Origin: Armillaria gallica | Lineage: Eukaryota; Basidiomycota; Agaricomycetes; Agaricales; Physalacriaceae | Assembly: GCA_037576215.1 (NCBI GenBank) | Contig: JBANDB010000006.1 | Coordinates: 2,046,001 to 2,110,000 of the forward strand | Reading direction: 5' to 3' | Length of the DNA: 64,000 nucleotides | In this document: positions 32,901 through 45,500 of the stretch, piece after piece | How positions within the stretch are numbered: position 1 is the first letter of the stretch | Layout of the letters: every line of letters starts with the position of its first letter | Notes under the pieces: generated by a model | What the model was told of the DNA's origin: nothing | What the model saw: the letters and a program-made list of their open reading frames with translations, nothing else | Database searches by the model: none | Made by a program: the position numbers and the translations under genes

Positions 32901-35099
32901 TGTTGTCCGCGTTCTCACCAAAGGCCGCTGAGAATCACCAGAGATAGAGGGCAAGGAGGCTGAGTTGGCATGAGCCAGGAAGGGTGCTTTGGCGGGAGTA
33001 ATCGTCTGCTCGTCTTCGTCCGGAGGAAAATTAAATGTTGCAGGGGAGACTGCGCTTGGTGAACCAGAGAAGTCGTCAGGGTCTGTGCCGTCCGTTTCTG
33101 TACCACTCTGGGTGCTAGCCGAGGATAATGGAAACATCGGGGTAGAAAGCGGGTATACAGGTGTCATCGGGGTCTTCGCCAACAACGGTTCAACGAGTGC
33201 TTTCCATGGACCTTGGAAAGGATTTCCGTCGACACAGAGGGTCTGCAATGCTGGCAACAGACAAAGCCAACTAGGAAGTGCGTGCATCTTATTTCTGCGG
33301 ACGCTGATGGTATGCAATTTATCAAGGTCCCCAAGTGTTTCTGGGAGAGTACTTATGCCAGTCGAATCAGCGATGAGGACTCGAAGATTTAACAAGTCCG
33401 CTAGAAAGACTGGTAGAACGCGGAGTGGATTGGATGCAATATTAAGTTCTTCCAGACTTGCACATAGCGCGAGTACCGGAGGCAATGCACCGAGGAAGTT
33501 GGCTGAGATATCCAGGGCCAAAAGGGAGTTGTAGATTTGGGGGATATTGTTGGTCAGGAAAGCAGGCATGGCATTCGGATAACCAGACGATCCGATGAGA
33601 AGATGGGTAGTCCCTAGAACATGTTAATTGAACAAGGACTCTGTATTACCACAGGAAGACAAACCTGGTTGAACCGATAACTGCGCAAGAGGGACGTTGT
33701 CGCCATGGACAATTAATCCGCGACCTTCATCAGCAATTACCGCAGCTGACGTCCTTTCTTCCTTGTCATCTTCGTCATACTCGTCGTCAAGGGCCTGATC
33801 ATCATCAGTGTCTTCCTCGCTCATGCCCATCTCGTCCCTTTCATCAACGGTATGCCAACCCATGTCATAACTAGGCTTCTCATGCAGCCTGGGAACGAAA
33901 TGGTCGTGACTGTGATAGGACGTGTTGTTGCCAACGGAGAGGAACGGGATCTAAAACTGCCCTCAGACCACCTTGTTGAGCGCTCTACAGGTACTACAGG
34001 AACACGAGGATGCATTCCTAGTGAAGCTGCAGGTAGAATTGTATCGCCGCCCAGCAGCTGCACGACAGAATCAGACATCATTCTTCCCGCGGCACTTTCA
34101 TCGTCCCCTGACGCGACGTGAACAAAATCACCTGAGAGCAATGCACTTCCTGAACTCGTGTAGCCCGATGATCGGGGTGACGAAGAAGAATCTTGGGAGG
34201 GTTAGCATAGAGTAAAGCGAGGCAATTGAGTGCCGGAGACGCACCAGAAAGGCCTGGGGGCGGAGAAACGAAATGGTGATGGGGTGGGCGAAACGGATAT
34301 GGGTCGGGAAATTGGGAAGGATCTGGTAAAAACAAGGACTTTGAAGAGCGCGAACGAGTTGAATCCGAAGCGAATGAGGGATCTCCGTCCGAGACAGAAC
34401 GAGTGAGAGATTGGTGAAAAGATTGACCAGAAAAGCTGGGAGATGCTGGTGAATTAAGAGATACTATTGATTGCGAAATTGGGTCTGAGAAATTAGTAGA
34501 TTGTGAGATATTTGAACGGAGATTCGGGGACCAGTCCGGCTCGACAGGAGAGGAAGCAGTTGGAGCCCGACGGACATAGGCACTGGGGCTCAGCGAGGGT
34601 GTGGACGAGGGAGCGAGAAGATAATCAGCATCAATATCTGGATGAACAAGGTTCAGCGGCGAGGATAACATGAGGGGAGGAGGAAGAGAAGAGAATGTAG
34701 GGCGAGGCAGGGGTGAGGACCAAAATTGGAAAACAGCAGCGTCGCAATGGATCAGTTGGGATCAGTCTTTGGCCTACTTTGCCTCTCTAGGCTTCATCCG
34801 GGTGTCCCCAGAATGCTTGATGCCGAATACGAGCACTTACCTCGTTTGCCGGTCTCTTCTTCTCTCTCCGTTTCCATCCACGACCTTCGGAACGATTCCT
34901 CTTTCTGCCCTTCCAAGGGCATCGGTGGCAGCGGTTTGTCCAGTTTAAGTATCCGCGCTTTCGCGTCCGTCAGTTCGGCAGGTGGGGCCAGTGGAGGCGG
35001 TAGACGGTGCCAGTGTTCGCTTGTCCTGTCGTCAATGTTTTCTTTCGAATTCTGGAATCCCCACGCCGAGTTATTTCCTTTTTCTGCCGCCGGATCCAT
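29901..35099 (-). CDS. leucine-rich-repeat Rho guanine-nucleotide exchange factor (LRR-DH-PH)
   Basis: Long multidomain protein of about 1450 residues. Exon 1 (MDPAAEKGNNSAWGFQ..., from 35099) joins through a roughly 200-base intron to DIDADYLLAPSSTPSL and a Ser-rich N-terminus. Next come an acidic stretch (SEEDTDDDQALDDEYDEDDKEE) and at least five LRRs (SLLALDISANFLGALPP, SLEELNIASNPLRVLP, NLRVLIADSTGISTLPE, KLHTISVRRNKMHALP, ALQTLCVDGNPF). A 500-residue disordered segment follows. The Dbl-homology domain has REIVVTERTYVRGLQEL and LEGYLLLPVQRIPRYR. The PH-like end has GILCNDLLVLCRD, then LRLVDNKAILYFDAP, and stops NLHIPASKT. It should activate a Rho/Cdc42 GTPase in polarity. One join near 33905-33965 needs either an 83-base weak-donor intron or one extra base. 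Confidence 0.85.
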
Positions 35100-35774
35100 T
35101 TTTCGGCTTTACTGTCGGCTCTGGTCGTGCGCTAGCTGCAGGGGACGATTAAAACGCGGAAGGCGTCAATAACCTTGTGCTAAATCGAAGCCAAGGAATC
35201 AATAAGCAGACCGTGCTTTGCCATCTTTTGCCTTCCGTTTGTTTAGCCGTATCTCTTCTCCCGGCCTGTACATAACCCTTACAGAATCCTTTTCTATAAC
35301 ATGCCGTCAAACTTCCGATTCGTTGTCATGAAATACCGAAGGCCTCTCGGACCTAAACCCAAACATCTACATAAGGGGGTGCCTGTCAGAGATCCAACTG
35401 TCGAGACTCCTGGTTAGGTGTTGCTTTCGTTGCCTCTCCGGGCCGGAGGCATTTCATTATACCTTCGACTCCCAGATCGTGGACATTTTGATGACTAACA
35501 TCCATCTGTAGCCATTGATTCATCAATTATCTACCTCCACCCCCTGCATATGTGTTTTATAAATAACGGCATGATAATAGTGGACGTGGGGTCCGCCTTG
35601 CAGCGCCTTACCGCGTCTTTTATTCAGGGTCCGAATGCTTCCGTTGACACGCATTCAAATATTCAGATATATCATTGGTTAAGACTCTCGAGTCGTACCT
35701 GATGGACATTGATGGTTACCGGCAGCACTCTGGCTGTAAGCCCGTATACTGCGGATGCCCGACATGAGATGAGC
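35100..35774. promoter_or_regulatory. spacer: ELP4 3' UTR and exchange-factor promoter
   Basis: 675 bases between two minus-strand genes. The plus-strand open frames across the exchange-factor first exon and into this spacer are antisense shadows. No independent gene is supported. A TATA-like TTTATAAATA occurs near 35551. Confidence 0.3.
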
Positions 35775-37360
35775 TTAAAAGTCATACAAGTCTGGTCGAT
35801 CTGACTGGAACGCAACCCGTTTCTTTGGCTTCTTCCCCTTCGCAGATGTCTCCCCACTCATAGGACTGGGCACATCCATCATTGATGAATTCTGTGCCAT
35901 TGCCACCGCGAAACCTTCCATCTGAACCGCGGACGTGATTGAAGAGGGGTCCTTCAGATCTTCTTCCAAGTGCACCTCCACGGCTGCTACTGCCGTTCTC
36001 GTAAGTGGAGGCTGGTCACGCGTATCATGATTCGTGACACCTTGTATGACTGTTCCGGTGGAGGGCGTTGTCCGCCGTTCACCGACGCCCCCTTCAACAT
36101 CAAGATGCAATGTTTCGAATACCAGTCGCTTCCTGGTGCACTTAAATGCGAGGTTATTCTCACCGCCACCCCCGGAAGACATAGCGGATGATGATAGTCC
36201 ACGTAACGTGGAAAATTTGTCACTGGGTGAAAGTAACGTATGTGGCGCCGGTAGTCTGCGGATCTCGACGAGGCCGTGATGAGAAGGAGAGAGTGCAGTC
36301 ATCGCTGGATTGGCTACAAGGAATATCGAATTTGATACAATAAAATATGTCGAGGAGAGATGTAGCTTACCACTAAACGCGGACAAAGTAATTGAACAGT
36401 CAACAAACCATCCAAGCTTTTGGGACCAGCCTGGACCATCCCAGAATGGCCTCGAAACATGACATGGGAGGCTGATTGAGGCACATGTATGGGGATGTTG
36501 TCTCAAAAGTGTCCGAAATCGATGCAAAAATCGTAATATATCCTAAGAAAGCTGGTCAAAAAGGTCGAAGAATGCAAGTGACACAGTTAAGCATTTACTC
36601 TACTATTCACATCCCCCCATTCGGGAGACCCTAGTGCTGGAATACATATCCGGAGAGGTGTTGACGGAGATCCTGCCCTAATAACTTTCTCGATCTGGCG
36701 GAGTACAAAAGTAGAGTATGGGGTTGACACATCGTCTATGCCGACGGTGCCTACGTCGAACAAGGAAAGTTGCCCTGATTGCAGACCGCTGTTGATAATT
36801 GAATTCGGTATGCGACAAGTAGATCAAACGTCGAACTGAATTCTTCGGTACCAGATCTGTACCACGAAAAATTAGTCTCACATTCAGTCAGTCACTCGAA
36901 AAAAACTCACATACAGACTGGACGATGGCACCGTAGTTTGAAATTGTTTCATTTGTTCATATCTCCAGGCAATTTTGATTTTTTCGTCTGTAGATTGGCC
37001 GGTATCTTCGTCGTCATTGACGTTGATTGTATTTACGGGCTCTGTAGAGTTATATTGAGAGTTCGGCAGCCACATGCAACCCTTGACAAGATTCAACGCG
37101 TCCTCCGAGATTACGCAAACATTTTGGCGAGTAGCAAGACCCTGTGCGATGAAGTACTTCTGCACCAATTCTCCGTAGGAAGAATGGGGATCGGACGTTT
37201 GCACGAGGAGTGAACACGACAAGGGCAAGCCACCGCCTAGAAGGTCATCTAATGAAGGAATACCAGTGGATGTGATGATGGTGGATGTGGATCCAGGCGA
37301 CAGGCGCGTGCCAGGCAAGGCGACGTGCTTGGACGAGACCTTTTTCTTGAAGGAAGACAT
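35775..37360 (-). CDS. ELP4: Elongator complex protein 4, one frame break
   Basis: Subunit of the Elp4-5-6 RecA-like ring of Elongator, needed for wobble-uridine modification of tRNA. The start MSSFKKKVSSKHVALPGTRL leads to STGIPSLDDLLGGGLPLSC, YGELVQKYFIAQGLATRQNV and IKIAWRYEQMKQF, all PAXNEB-family blocks. After an intron come FSSTFDL, then in another frame RIPNSIINSGLQSGQLSLFDV and ICIPALGSPEWGD, then DILRFLHRFRTLLRQHPHTC, GWSQKLGWFVDCSITLSAFS and KCTRKRLVFETLHLDVEGG. The C-terminus ends KKRVAFQSDRPDLYDF. Between FDL and RIP one base is missing (36815-36823): FDL-x-x-RIP is conserved and no intron fits. ELP4 is single copy and conserved, so a sequence error is the likely cause. Divergent from IMP1 across 102 bases. 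Confidence 0.88.
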
Positions 37361-37462
37361 CAAAGTGCCCGTGGGAACATATCAAAGTTGTGCATTTGCA
37401 ATTGTGATCTCACTTTTCCCTCACTGCCCTCAGCTTAACCGTGCCACTCAACTTATGTCTTC

Positions 37463-38180
37463 ATGCAATTTCTCAAGAATTTTTTCTTGAGACGCTACCA
37501 CAGCTATCGGGATCTTTATTATCATTTCAGGTCCCAAAGCCCGTCGTATCAAAGAAAAGTCGTCGCGACAGGACTCTTGTATGTAAGTATAGACATATCC
37601 TACGCGTCACTTGCAACTTACAAGTCAGGGTTTCAACACCTACTGTGCAGCGCATTTGTTCTTCGACTATATTGGCCGGCCCTCAGTTGTATGTCATGGC
37701 ATTGTTATGTATCACCTTTCTGATACGCTTTTACAGACAGGTGGTCCATCGATGCTGCCAACCTTGGCCGTCGCCGGTGATTGGGTTTTAGAAGATCGTT
37801 TATCCTTGCGATTTACTGAACTTTATCGCGGCGACCTGGTAACAGCCAAATCCCCGTTAGACCCACTTCGCATTGTCTGCAAACGAATAATTGGGCTTCC
37901 TGGCGATATCATATGTGTTGATCCCACCGGGCAGACGGCTGCATCGACCGAGCATGTCGTTGTTCCCAGCGGTCATGTTTGGCTTAGTGGAGACAATTTT
38001 TCTTATTCGCGCGATTCGCGGACTTACGGACCTGTTCCAATAGCCTTGATACAGGGCAAGGTGCGAGCCAAGGCAAGTCTGTCGATCATAGGGCATTTTC
38101 TCTTTATAATGCTCCACATGCAGATCAAGCCACTGAGAGGCTTTACGATATACCACAACCCTGTAACGTATTTGGATTGA
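37463..38180 (+). CDS. IMP1: mitochondrial inner membrane protease subunit 1
   Basis: Signal-peptidase-I-like subunit of the inner membrane protease, which removes sorting signals from intermembrane-space proteins. Exon 1 gives MQFLKNFFLRRYHSYRDLYY, a basic mitochondrial-type leader, then GLLY. After an intron comes NTYCAAHLFFDYIGRPSV, the membrane segment, and after the next GGPSMLPTL with the nucleophilic Ser, RIVCKRIIGLPGD with the general-base Lys, and SGDNFSYSRDSRTYGPVP, the family box E. The last intron (about 38071-38121) uses a GC donor (AAG/GCAAGT...CAG), is 51 bases long and contains no stop. Splicing gives GKVRAK-IKPLRGFTIYHNP; retention inserts a hydrophobic segment. Ends VTYLD. 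Divergent from ELP4. Confidence 0.85.
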
Positions 38181-38407
38181 GATTCTTCCACTCTGCGTCA
38201 GGGCTTATCCTAGCTCCTAAGCTTCTGATACAGGGTTTATGACGGCCGGCGCGCACTAGCCTTACTCGCCTCGTTTTGAGCAGCAAAGCATCCGTCTTAG
38301 TGAAGTAAACAATTTCATAACCACGAACAACACGCGCCCAATCTCTACAATTAAGCCATTAATAGTGTATATGCTCACTAGTACCTTCCCACAATATGAA
38401 TGGCCAG

Positions 38408-39432
38408 TCATCTTGAAAAGTTCATGTTATATCCACCTTGTCCGTTGGGGACAAACTGGAAATTGTCAGTCGATAGACCGAACTTTCCTTTGAGTTCAAG
38501 CCTTAGTACAGCAGCTACTATCATAGAGTCTGACGCACCTAGGACACTGTTGCCAAGCCCTTTGAGCTTGTCCAGCATTTCTGCTGTTTCTCGCTTTTGC
38601 GTATCATCTAATCTAGGTTTCAGACGCTGCAGGCTTCGCTCCGTTTCCTTGATCTGTGGCGAATTCGGCGGCAAGAGCTTGAGTAGCGCATTATAATCTG
38701 TTGGAGGATATCATTGAAGTGCTGAGTTTCTAAAGGTTAGTTTCATACCTTCTTGCGCAGCAGTAAGGGAAGCCCAAGAACCGATTTGGTCATTAGAGGC
38801 AGCGCGTCGTTGAAGTGCCTTTACATATTGGGGGTCATCAATGAGGGCTGAAGTAATGGGTATCAATGAGCCTTTATTGGAAAAAGCACGGAAGATTTAC
38901 CTTCAGAACAAGCCTCGACAGCCTGCTTAAGTTCGTTCTTACATCGTCCTTACGCGTGAGCTAGATCTTGACCAAAACCGTGAAGAACGCACCATTTTCA
39001 CAAAACATGCTCCTATATTTGCATTCAATACGGCTCGCACTTTAGCACACTCTTCGCCCGTCTCTGTCTCCATCTCGTTGTTGTTGGGAGTGACAACAGG
39101 GTCCACAGTGGTCTCCTCATCTTCATCCTCATCTTCATCTAGGCGTGATAAACGATCCTCTGGTGACTCGGAAATGTTCTTGGGCCTGCGCTTTGGAAGA
39201 TGACCAAGCCCAGATTGATAGGCAACGAGGGCTTCATTCCATCGGCGCTGGCGGAAGTGGTCGTTTCCCTCAAGCTTCAGTTCCTCCGCGTATCGAAGAC
39301 CTTTCTGCAAGCAAGGATGAAGAGAATTATCATTGCACAAGTGATTCAACGAACTTCGATATCATCGGTTTCTTGTTCTATGCTTGAAGCTGTATGTGTA
39401 CTGGACGATGGGGTCGAGGTGAGGTCAGCCAT
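38408..39432 (-). CDS. tetratricopeptide-repeat protein, TTC1-like
   Basis: Cytosolic TPR co-chaperone-like protein resembling TTC1. Exon 1 (MADLTSTPSSSTHTASS, from 39432) joins KGLRYAEELKLEGNDHFRQRRWNEALVAYQSGL, a first TPR with an inserted acidic loop (RLDEDEDEDEETT). Then come CAKVRAVLNANIGACFVKM (second TPR), CKNELKQAVEACSEALIDDPQYVKALQRRA (third) and YNALLKLLPPNSPQIKETERSLQRLKPRL. The C-terminus has the TTC1-typical order KLKGLGNSVLG, then after an intron KFGLSTDNFQFVPNGQGGYNMNF, ending SR. Introns of about 50 bases follow DDIE, CFVKM, ACSE, AAQE and SVLG. The spliced length of about 270 residues is near the family size. TTC1 proteins bind Hsp90-type chaperones or GTPases; that role here is inferred. 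Confidence 0.8.
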
Positions 39433-39568
39433 CGGGCGTTGCCGATAATTCTAGACCATAATAGGACGACGCGTCGCGTGGCAAAACACAAATTCATGAA
39501 AAATTCTAAGATCGATCGAGTCATAGCTTTTTCTCAACCGTCTACCATCTTACACCATCTCATCCAAA

Positions 39569-40828
<1,260 letters not shown>

Positions 40829-41351
40829 ACGCATGAGGCGGTATTAGAAGGCTTTAATATAGTAAAATTTGCTTGAAATTGTTGAATAATGAGCAGATAA
40901 AAATGTGAACGATGCCAAGACATAAACGTTCTGATATCTGATGGTTGTCACCGACACCATTGTCACGATGAGTTTCATTTAGTGCAAGCAGTGTTCATAT
41001 GTGCCAGCAGTTTCGGAGATCAGGATATGTATACCACAAGGATCAGATTGAATCCAAGCACCGGTCTAGGTAGTTGCAAGGGGGATGGATATATCGGTGA
41101 GATATAGTGCGGGGAGAAGGTTGCTAGGGAGGACGTGCCGATGATAAATAATGGCAGCTGGGCTCAACTTGGAAATTGTTTTGTTTCGCAGCCAGCCTGC
41201 GTGCGTGCGGTTTGATATCTTTCCCTTCTTGCTCTTTTGTCCTCTGAGGGCGATCTTTTCCTCTCCTTCCTTCGCCAGTGAAATTCTCTAGAAGATTACC
41301 GGTGCTGGTCGCCTACCTTTGTATTCAAGCAGACTTGTACGCTCTTTTGTC
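40829..41351. promoter_or_regulatory. spacer: LYS1 3' UTR and downstream promoter
   Basis: 520 bases with no supportable gene. Just before 41352 there is a long pyrimidine-rich stretch (41215-41275) typical of fungal promoters. Confidence 0.3.
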
Positions 41352-42558
41352 ATGGCTATCGCTGTACCCCTTCCACAGATATCCATCTCTCCTGCACCGC
41401 CGCAGGAGGCATCCGAAGAGCCTTTCTCTCCCTTCGCATGGGCCGTAGCGCCCCCAGACGGCGAGAAAGAGAGCTTCAGACCCATTCATCTCAGCCCGCC
41501 CCCGGTCAACGGTCGGTTTGTCAGGCAGTTGTCCCCACTTCGTCCTCCGGAGGCGCCAGTGTCGGGAAAGGGTCTGGAGCGTGGTCGCTTTGAAGCATTG
41601 CTAAGGGCATCGAGGGAGAGGAACACAGCTGCGAGTGCGAAGAAGACTGATCTTCGTAAGGAGGTCGCCCTTAAAGCGCATAGGAACAAACAATGCACGT
41701 CTTATCGCGTCTCTGGATATTTTCAACATACTGACTTTGCTTTCTAGTTGAACGCCGGGCGCTCTTTCTGTCTAAAATTCTTGCGCCGCCGTCGCCTACG
41801 GCAACATGTCTTCCAAAGACGCCACCAGAGTCTCCCGCCATTTTCATTATACGCTCCCTTCTCCCGGTCTTGTATCACCTCTTGCACTCTTTGATTCCTT
41901 AAATAACGATAAATCCGGGACTGGTCCCTTGACGTATCCAAGAGAACCTTGGATTGAGCAGGTGGATTTCCGACTTCCGGGTCCACCCAAAGATGGCCTC
42001 ACGAGCAGCGCACCTGCCATGATTGCTATTCACGAACCACAGCCTCCGAAGCCTTTGCCATCTTTGGATCAGATTTCGGCTCGTCTCAGCACTCAGAGGC
42101 TTCCCAGCTCTGAGGGCAATTCCAACGGTCGTGCTACCAGACTCCCAGCCTTTTTGACCCAGCCACGTCAACCTCCTATTGGCACCGACCGCCCCACGCT
42201 GTCTGTTGGCAGACTTCAGATGCCAGTTAACACGTCCCGACCATCGTTCACTGAGCCAAAGCATTCACTACCGCCTCCGGCCCTCGAAATCAAAACCATT
42301 CGGGTTCCACGCACAGCACGCGTGTCCCAGCTATCCGAGTCCAATCTTCTTGCTTTGGATTCGCGGGAGCGTCGAGCAAAGGACATGCTTTCCACGCTTC
42401 GCCGTCGAACGCTACCAACGGAAATTTCCCTCAGTGCGCAAGAGATGGATTCAGAGGAAAGAAAGTGGAGACGCCACAGTGCTCCCGCTGATCTGACCCC
42501 ATGCAAGCCCAGATCTGGTTTCGAACATCCAGTTCTCCTTTTACCAGGCGGATTCTAG
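41352..42558 (+). CDS. Pro-rich hypothetical protein, one frame break
   Basis: Unrecognised but probably conserved. Exon 1: MAIAVPLPQISISPAPPQEASEEPFSPFAW, then GRFEALLRASRERNTAASAKKTDLRKEVALKAHRNKQ. No GT donor gives a workable join; a GC-AG intron (donor GCACGT near 41696) fits and gives ERRALFLSKILAPPSPTATCLPKTPPESPAIF. The frame then breaks at 41841-41847: one more base would give F-HYTLPSPGLVSPLALFDSL. The rest is disordered with two short helical blocks (LESNLLALDSRERRAKDML-like and EEMDSEERKWRRHSAP-like) and ends LLLPGGF. If the first part is ignored, an ATG at 41806 opens the second part alone. No membrane segment or known domain. Confidence 0.5.
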
Positions 42559-43015
42559 GCCTACCACATTCGTTATGTCACTTTTATCTTCGTTCTTTGG
42601 GATTTCGAAGACTTGCACACCTTTATTTCCCTTTTCTTCTCTATTCGCACACTGTATAATATTAGCCCCCTCTTCGTTGTTGTGTTTCTACTTACTCTTT
42701 TATTTTATATCACTTGTGACGAGCTTGTATCCTCTCGCAGTCGGACATTCATTACCTCCTTTATCGATCGATGACACATGGACAGGACTGTTATTCATGT
42801 TACCTGGTACTTAGCAGGCCGCGGCGCCTACTGCTGAACTGGTGTTGTGCTAGTTTACGGGCAGGTCCTAGTATTATTAATACAGAATAGAATTGTCCAA
42901 AGCAACATGATGTTTCTACACCTCGATCCTGGTTTTTAGATCGTCCATCCATGCCATACAACATACGATTTACAGTGCATATGCGTAGTGATGATTGCAA
43001 TATAAATACACGTGT
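42559..43015. other. convergent 3' spacer
   Basis: 457 bases, AT-rich, between the stop of the Pro-rich gene and the stop of the first IES1-like gene. It contains an imperfect AATA-rich stretch near 42876-42890. No gene seen. Confidence 0.35.
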
Positions 43016-44965
43016 TTATGGGAGCCTGGCACTGTAAAAGTGCTGTTCTTGCGGTGGAATTGGATCAGGCGTGGGAGGCCTGCCTCTTATGCGTGTGAGG
43101 ACGTCAAGTCGCCGTCCTGGGCAATTCGTTTATCAATGATGGCAATGTCACGATCAGAGGGGAGAAAGCGCACGGTAGTCTACCCGGAGGTTGTCGTCCG
43201 CGTTCTCTTCATCCGAGTCTAGCAGAGGATCGGAGTTTAGAGCCATATGGAAGGCCTCTGCATTACATCAATACGATTGCGATTGCCAGGTGGCTCCATC
43301 ACTTACGCTGAACTATTGATCGACCTTCTTCTTGCCGCGAAATAGGTGCACTATAGGTACGAGTATGGGACCGGGGCATGATGGGGATCGTGTGATGTCG
43401 TGGCAGTTGTTGCTGCTGGGGTGGCTGACGGTGTCGTATATACTGTGGTGGGGCAGCCGGAGGCTGGTTTTGCTGGTGTTGTTCGGTTTGATGTCGACGG
43501 CCATGGCGGGGGTCTGGGAGTAGCATTGGGGTTTCTGTGAGAAGCGTATAATCGCCTAGTATGCAAACGGACGTGATAAGCCTCACCTTGTTCATTCACC
43601 TCGCGCGATGGCGTCGGCTCACGCCCTGGGACGTAAAACATGAACGGGGCTTCGTCCCGGGAGGGTTCTTGACCTGTTCGATGTCCCACCGAGGGCGTCG
43701 CCTCGGGTGCAGCTGCGGACACCGAGGTCAGCTCAAAACACGGTGCGGAAAAAGGCGATATGTTACCAGGAACAAAGTGTGGTGCCGCGGGCTTGGCCTT
43801 TTTATCACTTTCCATCGATGAGACTAATTTGTGAAGGAAAATGTTCCGTTGGTTCGACATCATGTTTCCCCATATGATCTCGTCCTCGGTATCCACATTC
43901 TCTCTTGCAGCTTCTCTTTGGCTCAAAGGTCGCAGATATGGTGCCATGTTGGGGTGTTTCCGCGAATAGTCGTCATCGAAAGGATTAGATCCCGCTGGGT
44001 TTTCGAGATAGTGATACATAAACCACAGAAAAGCTCTAGCTCGATCCGCAGAGGCCAGCGGCTTGGGCAGAAAGAAATCTAGGAAATTAACCGTTCCGTC
44101 GAAGTGAACGCGGGCTAAAGGCTGAGAGACACAGAATGAACAGACATTCTAGAACGAAGAAATCTAACGCACGGCTGCGTGGTTGGAAAGAACAAAGACT
44201 AAGTTTACGACACTTGTCGGAGGTCGTTTCCCCGTTCGCTAAACAAAATCAGTGAATCAGCAACCGAACGCTTGTTTGAGTTTAAAACAACACGGACCAG
44301 CTTGAGAAGAATCTCGTCCGGGCTGGAAGGAGGCAGAGTTTTGAGTTCTGAGGGGAGTAACGCGGCCTTGAGACAATTCTTGATACGGGGTGCATCTTGA
44401 GCATTGCCGTCGGTCTTTTGAAGTGAGGGGACAGGGTGGTATGTTCGCAAAGCGGTCTTCATCTCTGGAAAGACTACGACACACATATGGTCAGATCAAT
44501 TTGGATCATAGATGGTAGTAGGAGTCTTACAGGCCATTGTGGTGTTTATTCTTCCGACATTAGTGAGGAGGCATATCTTGGCGAATTCGAGGGCGAAGGC
44601 GGGGGTCTCGACCATCTTCTCCTTAAGAACCTTTGAGCATTTGCTCGAATTGTAGAGGGCATTGATATAGAGCTCTTTGAAGGGGAGCTTGGTGGTCTTT
44701 CCAGGAGTCTGGGGAGTGAAAACGGCGGTCTGGTCGGAGAAAATATGATTGAGGAGATCGAACTGCACGTCCTCGCGCGTGAGAGACTCTGCGTCATTAC
44801 GTTTAATGGGAAGGGCTTTCCGACTAAGGTAACCGACGCTACGATGGGAGAAGTGAGCCGAAAAATACGGAAGGCAAGGAAACAAAAATAAAGGACATAC
44901 GGAGGGATTGGATCTGGGGGCCAAGAAGATGAGGAGGATGGAGGAGGAGCAGATGTGGATGCCAT
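43016..44965 (-). CDS. INO80 complex subunit IES1-like, copy A
   Basis: Nuclear protein similar to Ies1, a fungal-specific subunit of the INO80 chromatin remodeller. Exon 1: MASTSAPPPSSSSSWPPDP; then VGYLSRKALPIKRND, ESLTREDVQFDLLNHIFSDQ, LPFKELYINALYNSSKCSKVL and EFAKICLLTNVGRINTTMA. After the intron that copy B shares at the same codon: FFPEMKTALRTYHPVPSLQK and DAPRIKNCLKAAL, then VNFLDFFLPKPLASADRARAFLWFMYHYLE. A Pro/Gln-rich tail precedes DPLLDSDEENADDNLRVDYR and VLTRIRGRPPTPDP, the family C-terminal block, ending YSARLP. The join between LSNHAA and RVHFDGTVNF (44111-44180) is one base short of frame. Copy B lies 10.7 kb away in the opposite orientation. Confidence 0.75.
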
Positions 44966-45500
44966 GAAGAAAGAACAGAGATGTGACACGAGGCAAGAAG
45001 GCACACGCGGCAGATGAGAATACAAAGTTTGGGCCGTAAAGATGGACGGTGAGAGAAGCCTCACGTGTAAGAGGTAAGGGAGATGTGCAGGGGCCGGAAT
45101 TGGATGAAGAAGGCCTCCGACGATGGCCTCGACGAGCTATAAAGCAAAAAGAAAGGCAGTGAAGCGACAACGACGACGAGAAGGGGGGAAATCGAATTGA
45201 CAGAGGCTGAACGGTGGCAGCGCGGCTACGAGACCAAGAACGCGCATTGGGCCATGCAGCGACGAGTAATAAGGATTTCTAGGTGGACCTTTGCTGGAGA
45301 ACCAGACTGCACCCTAAAGGCAGCTAAAGCGCTAACCAGCCTGGGACGACGGCCTAACCTGTTCGACCGGTTTCCGAGATAATCTACTAAAATTGTCTTT
45401 TCGTTGATCACTCGGATCTGGAAAAGCGGAGGCAAATTTACACAATGACTAAGCAATTGCCCGAATGATCAATTGCAATTCCCCGGCACTGCCACAACTC
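44966..45500. promoter_or_regulatory. divergent promoter, IES1-like A / TIM8
   Basis: 535-base spacer with no supportable gene. A short open frame at 45197-45382 lacks a family signature. The 45050-45190 part is GA-rich on the plus strand. No TATA box stands out. Confidence 0.3.

Noticed and set aside
34726..35172. 148-codon plus-strand open frame
   Set aside because: Antisense shadow of the first exon of the exchange-factor gene, whose splice into the next exon is well supported.
36884..36960. Alternative ELP4 splice after SSLY using GTGAGT
   Set aside because: It leaves the next exon out of frame; the adjacent GTATGT donor joins SSL to SGTEEFSSTFDL in frame.
45197..45382. Short plus-strand frame before TIM8
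   Set aside because: Lies in a divergent promoter, with no domain and no link to the TIM8 frame.
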